Shown here piece after piece: positions 54,461-61,402 of a stretch of 64,000 nucleotides of DNA. The position numbers and the translations under genes are program-made. The DNA comes from Amycolatopsis thermalba (GTDB lineage: Bacteria; Actinomycetota; Actinomycetes; Mycobacteriales; Pseudonocardiaceae), in contig NZ_PQHW01000014.1 in NCBI RefSeq assembly GCF_003385215.1, positions 24,554 to 88,553 of the forward strand, written 5' to 3'. A model generated the notes under the pieces. That model saw only the letters and a program-made list of their open reading frames with translations. It did no database searches and was not told the DNA's origin. Position 1 is the first letter of the stretch. Each line of letters opens with the position of its first letter.

Positions 54461-55171
54461 ATGCGTCTGCTGCTGCTGTCCAACTCGACCGCGCCCGGAC
54501 GCGGCTACCTGGAGCACGCTACCGACGCACTGGGCGAAGTGCTCCAGGACGTGCGCCGCCTGGTGTTCGTGCCGTTCGCGCTCGCCGATCACGACGGTTA
54601 CACGGCGATCGTCGCCAAGGCGCTCGCCCCGTTCGGCATCGAGGTCGCCGGGGCCCACCAGGATGACCCGATCAGGTTGCTCAACTCCGCGCAGGCCGTG
54701 TTCACCGGCGGCGGCAACACCTTCCGGCTCCTGCGCGAGCTCTACCGCCGCGAGCTCCTCGCCCCGATCCGCGACCGCGTCGCGCACGGGACCGTCTACA
54801 TCGGATCGAGCGCGGGCACGAACGTCGCCTGCCCCACCATCCGCACCACCAACGACATGCCGATCGTGCAGCCGCCCGCGTTCGACGCGGCCGGGTTCGT
54901 GCCGTTCCAGATCAACCCGCACTACCTCGACCCACAGCCAGAATCCACCCACATGGGCGAAACCCGCGAGGAGCGGATCGACCAGTTCCTGGAGGAGAAC
55001 GACGTGCCGGTGCTGGGGATGCGCGAAGGCACCTGGCTGCGCCGCGAGGACGACACCCTCACCCTCGGCGGTGACGAAGCCGGCGCCCGCCTGTTCCGCC
55101 GCGGCGCCGGCCCGGCGGAGCTGCGGCCGGGCGCGGACCTCAGCGACCTTCTGGCGAGCGAGATCGCCTGA
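54461..55171 (+). CDS. pepE: Dipeptidase E (peptidase S51)
   Basis: A cytoplasmic serine peptidase that cleaves Asp-X dipeptides. ATG 54461, behind GGAAAGGA, gives 236 residues. The family motifs are FTGGGNTFRLL (82-91) and the nucleophile elbow GSSAG (115-119, Ser117). Asp132 and His154 (INPHYLDP) fit the catalytic triad positions described for E. coli PepE. The 3' end overlaps the convergent deformylase gene by 32 bp. Confidence 0.88.
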   Translation: MRLLLLSNSTAPGRGYLEHATDALGEVLQDVRRLVFVPFALADHDGYTAIVAKALAPFGIEVAGAHQDDPIRLLNSAQAVFTGGGNTFRLLRELYRRELLAPIRDRVAHGTVYIGSSAGTNVACPTIRTTNDMPIVQPPAFDAAGFVPFQINPHYLDPQPESTHMGETREERIDQFLEENDVPVLGMREGTWLRREDDTLTLGGDEAGARLFRRGAGPAELRPGADLSDLLASEIA

Positions 55172-55787
55172 GCTCGTCCGCCAGCTCGGCGCGCCGGGCC
55201 AGAACCTCGTCCCGCGACCTGGCCATGTCGCGCAGCACCGACTTGCGCTTGCGCAGTGGCAGCCGGTCCACGTACAGGCCGCCGCCGAGGTGGTCGGTCT
55301 CGTGCTGCAGGCACCGCGCGAAGTAGCCCCGCCCCTCGACGACCAGCGGCTCCCCGAACTGGTCCACCCCGCGCACCACGGCGTGGTCGGCGCGCGGCAG
55401 CTTCGCGTACGGGCCAGGCACGGACAGGCAGCCCTCCGGCGCCTCGATCAGCCGCCGGTCACCGACCGGTTCCTCGTCGAGCACCGGGTTGAGGATGTGG
55501 CCGATGTGCCGGTCGCCGTACTCGTCCCAGCAGTCCCACACGAACAACCGCAGGTCGACGTCCACCTGGTTGGCCGCCAGTCCGGCGCCCTCGGCCACGT
55601 ACAGGGTGGCGAACATGTCGTCGATCAGGGCCGACAGCTCCGGCGTGCCGAACTCGGCCGCCGGGCGGCACGGACGAGCGAGGATCTCCTCGCCGATCTC
55701 GGTGATCCGCCGCGGCGAGCCACGGCGCGCTTCCGGCAGCACCCGCGGGCAGTCCCCGACCGGCTGCCCCTGCACGTAGACGGCCAT
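55140..55787 (-). CDS. def: Peptide deformylase
   Basis: A metalloenzyme that removes the formyl group from nascent N-termini. The 215-residue product has motif I GAGLAANQ (67-74), motif II EGCLS (118-122, Cys120) and motif III QHETDHL (161-167, His162, Glu163, His166). ATG 55787 is chosen because of AGGGAGGCGG just upstream; the frame is open further but would run through the regulator gene. It lies apart from fmt, so it is probably an additional deformylase, as actinomycetes often have more than one. Divergent from a winged-helix regulator. Confidence 0.92.
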   Translation of the reverse strand: MAVYVQGQPVGDCPRVLPEARRGSPRRITEIGEEILARPCRPAAEFGTPELSALIDDMFATLYVAEGAGLAANQVDVDLRLFVWDCWDEYGDRHIGHILNPVLDEEPVGDRRLIEAPEGCLSVPGPYAKLPRADHAVVRGVDQFGEPLVVEGRGYFARCLQHETDHLGGGLYVDRLPLRKRKSVLRDMARSRDEVLARRAELADELRRSRSPEGR

Positions 55788-55806
55788 TCCGCCTCCCTTG
55801 CCAACA

Positions 55807-55834
55807 ACTTTGCAAACTAGCATACTTTGCAAAG
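55807..55834. promoter_or_regulatory. Two palindromic operators between def and the regulator
   Basis: CTTTGCAAA occurs twice as near-identical palindromes (55807-55817 and 55824-55834), 17 bp apart. TAGCAT (55818-55823) between them can serve as the -10 of the regulator. The second palindrome runs into its GTG start. Confidence 0.6.
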
Positions 55835-56241
55835 TGGAGAACCGACCCGAGTCGAAGCTGCCCGACCACCCCGTCCGCGTCGCGCTGCTGGACCTGCTCG
55901 CCGAACTGGGCACCGTGACCGCGAACGAGGCGAGCCGCCGCCTCGGGTACAGCTCCGGCCTGTGTTCGTTCCACCTGCGACAGCTGGCGCGGGCGGGCCT
56001 GATCGAAGAGGCGCCGCGCGGCCGGGGGCGAATCAAACCGTGGCGGCTGCGGTGGGATTCCGCGGAATCCCACGCGCCAGATGATCAAACCTTTTCGGCC
56101 GTCCTGCACCTGACTCCGCGCGAGCTGGCCGAACTCACCGCATCCGTGCGGGAATTGATCAAGCGTTTTCCCGAACGGGCATCCGGACACGCCGAATCCC
56201 GGCCGGTCGAAGTCAATTTCTCCGCGTTTCCGCACCCGTGA
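55834..56241 (+). CDS. Winged-helix (ArsR/MarR-like) transcriptional regulator
   Basis: A 135-residue DNA-binding protein with a winged helix near the N-terminus: DHPVRVALLDLLAELGTVTA, NEASRRLGYSSGLCSFHLRQ as recognition region, and LARAGLIEEAPRGRGRIKPW as wing. The C-terminal half is helical. GTG 55834 is chosen; TTG 55798 is in frame but lies upstream of the likely -10. With TAGCAT ending 10 nt before the GTG, the mRNA is probably leaderless. The flanking palindromes suggest autoregulation and control of def. Ligand unknown. Confidence 0.8.
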   Translation: MENRPESKLPDHPVRVALLDLLAELGTVTANEASRRLGYSSGLCSFHLRQLARAGLIEEAPRGRGRIKPWRLRWDSAESHAPDDQTFSAVLHLTPRELAELTASVRELIKRFPERASGHAESRPVEVNFSAFPHP

Positions 56242-56307
56242 ACCACGCCGGTCAATAACCGGTTCAACGGAGTTTCAGCAGCCGAGACACACGTTTGCTA
56301 CGTTCGG

Positions 56308-56604
56308 ATGACGACGCTTCATGACCGCTCCGACCCGTGCCTACCATGGTTCAACTGCGACCCACGGGATGCGATCATGACAACGCACATGGATTTCCGC
56401 CCCGCGGACAGCTGCTTCGGCTGCCTGGTCCCCCACGAGCAGACCCCCGCCGACGAGGAATGGTGTTTCGACGCGCAGGGCCACCCGCTTTGCGGGCAAT
56501 GCGCCCGCGACGAGCAGATCATTCACGAACCGTGGACCGGCCCGCCGGACGGGCATCGCGCCGAATGGGATTTGGTGCAGGACCTGTCCTATTTCCTCCA
56601 TTGA
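56308..56604 (+). CDS. Small protein with CxxC pairs, putative zinc-binding
   Basis: A 98-residue product with two C-x2-C pairs: DSCFGCLVPHE and LCGQCARDE, about 27 residues apart, which can form a zinc ribbon-like site. The C-terminus is Trp/Asp-rich and ends in LSYFLH. ATG 56308 lies 4 nt after TACGTT (56299-56304), so it may be leaderless; ATG 56377 is an alternative start nearer the conserved-looking part. Codon bias is good from about 56377 on. No family recognised. Confidence 0.6.
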   Translation: MTTLHDRSDPCLPWFNCDPRDAIMTTHMDFRPADSCFGCLVPHEQTPADEEWCFDAQGHPLCGQCARDEQIIHEPWTGPPDGHRAEWDLVQDLSYFLH

Positions 56605-56654
56605 CCCGCCGCGCACGGCACGCGACTCCGCGTGGGCTAACCTGAGCAACGCCA

Positions 56655-57548
56655 ATGGCGTCGAGGTCAGCTTCGCGGGAGGTGAGCGCGATCGCGGACA
56701 CCACGGCCCGCCCCACCGTGAGCAGGCGGCGCGAGGTGAGCCACACGAGCGCGCGGTCGGTCCTGATGACCGTGCTCGGTGAGTTCGTGCTGCCCCGTGA
56801 CCGGCCGGTGTGGACCTCCACCCTCGTCGACGTCCTCGCGATGTTCGGCATCGAGGAGAAGTCGGCGCGCCAGGCGCTGGCCCGCACCGCCGCCGAGGGC
56901 TGGCTGGTGTCGCAACGCCACGGCCGTCGCGTGCGGTGGTCGCTGACCACGCCGGGCCGGCGGCTGCTGAGCGAGGGCGCGGAACGCATCTACGGTTTCG
57001 GCCGCGACCACACGCCGTGGGACGGCACCTGGCTGATGCTGCTGGTGTCGGTGCCGGAGACGAAGCGGGACCTGCGGCACAGCCTGCGCACGCGGCTGAC
57101 CTGGGCCGGGTTCGGTTCGCCGACGCCCGGTGTGTGGATCTGCCCGGACCCCAGCCGTCACGACGAGGCGAACTCGATCGTGCGTGAGCTGGGGCTGGAC
57201 GCCGAAGCGATGTCGTTCGTCGCCTCGTACGGCCGGATCGGCGACGAGGACGCGATGGTCGCGCGGGCCTGGGATCTGACCGCGCTGGAAGAGCGTTACG
57301 AGGACTTCATCGACGAGTTCGCCGCGCTGGCGCCCGCTTCGGGCGAGGCGGTGCTGCACGCGCAGACCCGCCTCGTGCACGAGTGGCGCCGCTTCCCGTT
57401 CCTCGACCCGCGCCTGCCGGGCCGCCTGCTGCCCGACGGCTGGAGCGGCGCCAAGGCGGCGGAGCTGTTCCACCGCCGGCACGTCGAGTGGCGCCCGGTC
57501 GCGCAGCGGCACTGGGACCAGCTGGTCGGCGCGGAGGAAGCGGCCTAG
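56655..57548 (+). CDS. PaaX-like transcriptional regulator
   Basis: The 297-residue product has a PaaX-type winged-helix domain (SARSVLMTVLGEFVLPRDRP, GIEEKSARQALARTAAEGWL, RHGRRVRWSLTTPGRRLLSE). The PaaX central and C-terminal domains follow (GTWLMLLVSVPETKRDLRHS, GFGSPTPGVWICPDP, ARAWDLTALEERYEDFIDEF). PaaX represses phenylacetate catabolism in E. coli, but no paa genes are nearby, so the target is unknown. ATG 56655 is 11 nt after TAACCT, suggesting a short leader; the first ~30 residues are not conserved and the start could be later. Confidence 0.82.
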   Translation: MASRSASREVSAIADTTARPTVSRRREVSHTSARSVLMTVLGEFVLPRDRPVWTSTLVDVLAMFGIEEKSARQALARTAAEGWLVSQRHGRRVRWSLTTPGRRLLSEGAERIYGFGRDHTPWDGTWLMLLVSVPETKRDLRHSLRTRLTWAGFGSPTPGVWICPDPSRHDEANSIVRELGLDAEAMSFVASYGRIGDEDAMVARAWDLTALEERYEDFIDEFAALAPASGEAVLHAQTRLVHEWRRFPFLDPRLPGRLLPDGWSGAKAAELFHRRHVEWRPVAQRHWDQLVGAEEAA

Positions 57549-57551
57549 GTG

Positions 57552-57910
57552 TACTAGGCGCTGTTTCGGTGCTGGCAGCGGGCTGTGTCCGGCAGCGGAT
57601 CCGCACCGCGCTGCAAACCGTCGCCGACGCGGCCGGGCCGGCCACCTGGGATGTCAGCGTGGACTCCACCATCGCCAGAGCGCACCTCTTCCGGGCCGGG
57701 TGATCACGCGTGGGTTCGTCCCGGTCTTGGCGGGTATCCGGGGTGCCCCGGCTGGCTGGGGGCCGGCCCAGAACCCGGCCTGACCCGGATCAAGGCGGCG
57801 ATCCCAGCAACCGGCACAAACGCAACCGGGCCGTGGCCACGCGCTACGACGAGCTGGCCGTGCGCTACGAAGCCACCGGCCAGATCGCCGCGATCAACGA
57901 ATGGCTCTGA
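57552..57910 (+). pseudogene. IS5-type DDE transposase remnant
   Basis: Fragments in different frames resemble the middle and end of an IS5-family transposase: ALFRCWQRAV, then RIRTALQTVADAAGPATWDV with SVDSTIARAH (the first catalytic Asp region). The C-terminal HKRNRAVATRYDELAVRYEA and INEWL precede the stop. Internal deletion and frameshifts remove the rest. No terminal inverted repeats are evident. It marks an old insertion in the accessory segment. Confidence 0.7.
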
Positions 57911-57953
57911 CCGGCTTCGATACAGGCCCTGGCGGGCCGGCAGGTTGTCTTCT

Positions 57954-58523
57954 CTAGACGCTGGGCTTCAGCGACTGCTGGCCGACGCCGGTCAGCAGTG
58001 TGTCCACGACGAGCGTCGCCAGTTCGTCCACGTCTCGGGCGTCGGCGGGCTGGGGCTGCGCGGCTTCGTGGATCAGCGCGTAGTAAGTGCGCCGAGCCCA
58101 GGTCAGGTCGGTGTCGGGCCGTAGGACACCTGTGTGCTGGAGCCTCCGGAAGAGGCGGTCGCACTGGTCGAGCACGTCCGCATGTACGCGTGCAGTCTCG
58201 GAATCCTCGGGCTTGACGGCGTTCATGGCGAACCCCCAGCCGATCTTGACTCGAAGCACGTTCGCGGTCACCTGATACAGCGCGACCAACGGCGGGGCAG
58301 TCTCAGGCCGAGCACTGGTGACGGCGTCGTGGAACTGCTGAGTGGCCCAGGCTGTCATGGCATCGACGAGGGCCTCGCGGCTGGTGAACCGGCGATGCAC
58401 CGTCGTCCGGGCGACACCCGCGGCTTCCGCGATCTGTTCCATGGTGGCCGCGGGATTGGCGCTCAGCACGCGTTCCGCGGCCTCGAGGATCGCCTTCGCT
58501 GTCCGTTCGGCGTCTGCGCGCAT
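57954..58523 (-). CDS. TetR family transcriptional regulator
   Basis: A 189-residue repressor with the TetR HTH: AILEAAERVLSANPAATMEQ, IAEAAGVARTTVHRRFTSRE and ALVDAMTAWATQQF. A helical ligand-binding C-terminal domain follows. ATG 58523 follows AGGAGAGGCGAG; GTG 58550 in the same frame would add nine residues but has no RBS. Divergent from the SDR gene, with a 24-bp palindrome between, so it probably represses that gene and itself. Ligand unknown. Confidence 0.88.
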   Translation of the reverse strand: MRADAERTAKAILEAAERVLSANPAATMEQIAEAAGVARTTVHRRFTSREALVDAMTAWATQQFHDAVTSARPETAPPLVALYQVTANVLRVKIGWGFAMNAVKPEDSETARVHADVLDQCDRLFRRLQHTGVLRPDTDLTWARRTYYALIHEAAQPQPADARDVDELATLVVDTLLTGVGQQSLKPSV

Positions 58524-58604
58524 CGGCCGTACTCGCCTCTCCTGCTCCACGTGATCTTCTCATACCCCGCCCCCAGGCTACAGGACAGTCGCCATTCATC
58601 CATA

Positions 58605-58628
58605 ACTTGCAACATATGTGTTGCATGT
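58605..58628. promoter_or_regulatory. 24-bp palindrome, likely TetR-family operator
   Basis: Core GCAACATATGTGTTGC (58609-58624) has perfect 6-bp arms around TATG, and the extended arms match at 9 of 10 positions. It lies midway between the divergent TetR and SDR genes. Confidence 0.7.
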
Positions 58629-58677
58629 ACTAGCCTAGTCGCATCACTGATGACGTCAATCGAACGTGGAGGACCTC

Positions 58678-59463
58678 ATGGATTTGCAGCTGGACGGCAA
58701 GGTCGCTGTCGTGACCGGCGCAAGCCGAGGAATCGGATTGGCCACGGTTTCGGCCTTGCTCCGCGAAGGAATGCGGGTGCTGGCAGCAGCACGGACCATC
58801 ACACCCGAGCTCCAGGCCACAGGGGCGCTCAGCATGTCCGTCGACCTGTCCACCCCCGACGGCCCTGCTCAGCTCATCGAACGGGCAGAGGCCGAGCTTG
58901 GGCGGCTCGACGTGCTGGTCAACAACGTCGGGGGCGGTGACGGCGGTGGCCAGACCGGCGGGTTCCTCACCTTCACCGATGAGCAGTGGAGCAGCGCGTT
59001 CGACTTGAACTTCCTGGCGGCAGTCCGCACCACGCGGGCCGCGCTCCCTCATCTTTCGAAGAGCCGCGGCGCGATCGTCAACATCTCCTCCAACGGTGCG
59101 CGAATCCCGCATGCCGGCCCGATCACCTATACCACCGCCAAAGCTGCGCTCACCGCCTTCGGGAAGGCGGTAGCGGAAGAGTTCGGCCCGCGAGGAGTGC
59201 GCGTCAACACCGTCTCGCCCGGCCCGGTCCGGACCCACATGTGGGAATCCCCGGACGGCTATGGAGCTGAGCTCGCCGAATCCCTGGGCCTGAGCCGGGA
59301 GCAACTGATGGACAACCTCCCCGCGACCATGGGGATGGTCACCGGCAGGCTCGTGAATCCCGCGGAGGTCGCCGACCTTGTTGCGTACCTCGCTTCACCG
59401 CTCGCGGGCAGCACCACCGGGGCGGACCACCTCATCGACGGGGGCGCGATCAAGTCCGTGTGA
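58678..59463 (+). CDS. Short-chain dehydrogenase/reductase (SDR)
   Basis: A classical SDR of 261 residues. Cofactor motif TGASRGIG (13-20), NNVGG (82-86), catalytic Ser137/138 (NISS), Tyr151 and Lys155 (ITYTTAKAA). The C-terminal PAEVADLVAYLASPLAGSTT and GADHLIDGGAIKSV are typical of tetrameric SDRs. ATG 58678 follows GGAGG; GTG 58666 is in frame but overlaps that RBS. Substrate unknown. Likely controlled by the divergent TetR protein. Confidence 0.9.
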   Translation: MDLQLDGKVAVVTGASRGIGLATVSALLREGMRVLAAARTITPELQATGALSMSVDLSTPDGPAQLIERAEAELGRLDVLVNNVGGGDGGGQTGGFLTFTDEQWSSAFDLNFLAAVRTTRAALPHLSKSRGAIVNISSNGARIPHAGPITYTTAKAALTAFGKAVAEEFGPRGVRVNTVSPGPVRTHMWESPDGYGAELAESLGLSREQLMDNLPATMGMVTGRLVNPAEVADLVAYLASPLAGSTTGADHLIDGGAIKSV

Positions 59464-59776
59464 CGCGCCGACGTCTCCCATCCAGCCGTCCGCCCGATGC
59501 TGTGCGTGGCCTCCGGCACCTAGTCCGGCAGGTTCCCGTCGCCACCGAGGTTCACCACCATGCGGCGCAGGACGTTGACGGTGGTCACGAAGTCGGCGGG
59601 GTCACCCCTGGTGCGTCCGCTCGTGGACGACCGGCGCCTCGCGCAGCGCGCCGGTACGCCTCACCGCTCCGTACTCCTTGACCACGAGCCGACGGTGGAA
59701 ACTCCAGCAAACTTGAGGTCGACGCACGGGATGCGCGGCGGGATTGTCGGTGGCGGGTCGTAGGGTTTCGGGCGTG
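59464..59776. other. Gene-free interval with possible gene remnant
   Basis: The reverse strand reads DFVTTVNVLRRMVVNLGGDG NLPD then stop (ending at 59520), preceded in another frame by VVKEYGAVRRTGALREA. This may be the decayed 3' end of a regulator-like gene, but it is too short to classify. TAGGGT at 59761-59766 could be a -10 box for the following hydrolase. Confidence 0.3.
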
Positions 59777-60604
59777 ATGGATTACCTGAGCATCCCGACC
59801 GCGAACGGCACGTTCGACGCGATCGCGGCCGGGCCGGCCGACGGCAGGCCCGTGCTGCTGCTGCACGGTTTCCCGGAGGCGGCGATCTCGTGGGAGTACC
59901 AGGTCGCGGTGCTGGGCGACCGGGGTTTCCGCGCGGTGGCGCCGGACCAGCGCGGTTACTCGCCCGGGGTGCGGCCGGAGCAGGCGGCCGAGTACGGCGT
60001 GGACGAGCTGGTGGGGGACGTCCTGGCGATCGCCGGGGCGCTGGAGTGGTCCCGGTTCGACCTGGTGGGCCACGACTGGGGCGGCGCGGTGGCGTGGTGG
60101 ACGGCGTCGGAGCACCCGGAGCGCCTGCGGACGTTGACGGCGGTGTCGACGCCGCACCCCGGGGCGTTGAGCCACGCCATGCGCACGGACGAGGACCAGC
60201 AGATGCGGTCGCAGTACATGCGGGACTGGCGGTCGAGTTCCACGGAACGCCAGATGCTGGCCAACAACGCCGAGGCGTTGCGGCGGATGTTCGAGTGGAA
60301 GGTGCCACCGAGCCGTGTCGACGAGTACATCCGGCGGCTGTCCGAGCCGGGCGCCCTGACCGCGGCGCTGAACTGGTACCGCGCGAGCCGCCCGAGGGCC
60401 ACCATCGAGAAGGTGTCGGTGCCGACGCTGTACGTGTGGAGCACGGAGGACGTCGCGTTCGGCTCGACGCCCGCCCTGGAGACCGAGAACTGGGTCACCG
60501 GGCCGTACTCGTTCCAGATGCTGGAGGACGTGACGCACTGGATCCCGGAGGAGGTGCCCGAGGTGCTGACGGCGTTGCTGCTGGAGCACCTGAACGCCTT
60601 CTGA
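59777..60604 (+). CDS. Alpha/beta hydrolase, epoxide-hydrolase-like
   Basis: A 275-residue alpha/beta hydrolase. Oxyanion motif HGFPE (30-34) and nucleophile elbow GHDWGG with Asp100 are the epoxide hydrolase pattern. WSTEDVAFG supplies a candidate acid and DVTHWIPEE the catalytic His. The cap-domain Tyr residues cannot be assigned with certainty, so haloalkane dehalogenase or another hydrolase remains possible. ATG 59777 is used; GTG 59774 is adjacent. Confidence 0.85.
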   Translation: MDYLSIPTANGTFDAIAAGPADGRPVLLLHGFPEAAISWEYQVAVLGDRGFRAVAPDQRGYSPGVRPEQAAEYGVDELVGDVLAIAGALEWSRFDLVGHDWGGAVAWWTASEHPERLRTLTAVSTPHPGALSHAMRTDEDQQMRSQYMRDWRSSSTERQMLANNAEALRRMFEWKVPPSRVDEYIRRLSEPGALTAALNWYRASRPRATIEKVSVPTLYVWSTEDVAFGSTPALETENWVTGPYSFQMLEDVTHWIPEEVPEVLTALLLEHLNAF

Positions 60605-60636
60605 CCGGTCCACCCGCCCCGGGGCGAACAGCGTGG

Positions 60637-61323
60637 TCAGCCGGCTTCCCGCTCGGTGTCCAGCCGGTCCAGAATGGCGCCGAGCCCGAGGTCGAACCGG
60701 GACGTGAACCGCCCGGCGGTGAGTTCGCCCGCCACCGCCACCAGGTCCGGGTACTGGTCCGCGGGCAAACCGGCCAGGAACGCGTCCACCTGGTCCAGCC
60801 GCTCGCGCCCACCGGGCCCCTTGCCGAACGCGGTCTCCTGGATGGCGAAGCCGACGACGTAGTTGAGGAAGACGATGTAGCCGTGGCTCGCGAGCCGGTC
60901 GCCGAAGCCGTGGTCGCGCAGCGCGCCGATGACGTGGTCGGCGAGCCGCAGCCCGTTCGGGCCGAACAGCGGCTGACCCAACAGCAGCCGCGGGGCCGCC
61001 GGATGCGTGACCAGGGCGCTGCGCAGCCCGTGGCCGATGTCCTCGAGCTGCTGGCGCCACCCAGCCCGGCGGGACGGCAACCGGCATTCGCCCACCACGT
61101 GGTCGACGACGAGCGCGAACAGCTCCTCCTTGCCCTTCACGTGCCAGTACAGCGACGGTGACTTGATCCCCAGCCGGGCCGCCAGCTTGCGCGTGCTGAA
61201 CTGCTCCACGCCGTCGGTGTCCAGGAGTTCCAGCGCTGCCCGGACTATCCCGGCCCGGTCCAGACGTCCCTCACCGGTGGCGTGCTCCGGCCACGGATAG
61301 TGCCAACCCTGCGCGGTCATCAT
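60637..61323 (-). CDS. TetR-type repressor with TetR C-terminal domain
   Basis: A 228-residue repressor. HTH region: GIVRAALELLDTDGVEQFST and KLAARLGIKSPSLYWHVKGK (about 46-65). The recognition helix closely follows that of Tn10 TetR (PTLYWHVKNK). The C-terminal part fits the TetR_C ligand-binding domain (HGFGDRLASHGYIVFLNYVV). Divergent from an MFS exporter with two tetO-like palindromes between, so it almost certainly represses that gene. The inducer could be a tetracycline-like or other polyketide, which is inference. Confidence 0.9.
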   Translation of the reverse strand: MMTAQGWHYPWPEHATGEGRLDRAGIVRAALELLDTDGVEQFSTRKLAARLGIKSPSLYWHVKGKEELFALVVDHVVGECRLPSRRAGWRQQLEDIGHGLRSALVTHPAAPRLLLGQPLFGPNGLRLADHVIGALRDHGFGDRLASHGYIVFLNYVVGFAIQETAFGKGPGGRERLDQVDAFLAGLPADQYPDLVAVAGELTAGRFTSRFDLGLGAILDRLDTEREAG

Positions 61324-61358
61324 TCCTCCTCGCCGGAGCCTACCATTGCAAGACCACG

Positions 61359-61394
61359 TCTATCAGTGATAGATAGTCCCTATCGGTGATAGGG
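61359..61394. promoter_or_regulatory. Tandem tetO-like operators
   Basis: TCTATCAGTGATAGA (61359-61373) and CCCTATCGGTGATAGGG (61378-61394) are palindromes whose centres lie 20 bp apart. The first contains the exact core CTATCAGTGATAG known from Tn10 tetO2. Both lie in the 79-bp space between the divergent tetR-like and MFS genes. Confidence 0.85.
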
Positions 61395-61402
61395 AGGTTC
61401 TC

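Noticed and set aside
59520..59700. Reverse-strand gene ending in GGDGNLPD
   Set aside because: Only about 25 codons are open in that frame and the upstream part is in another frame. Noted as a possible remnant only.
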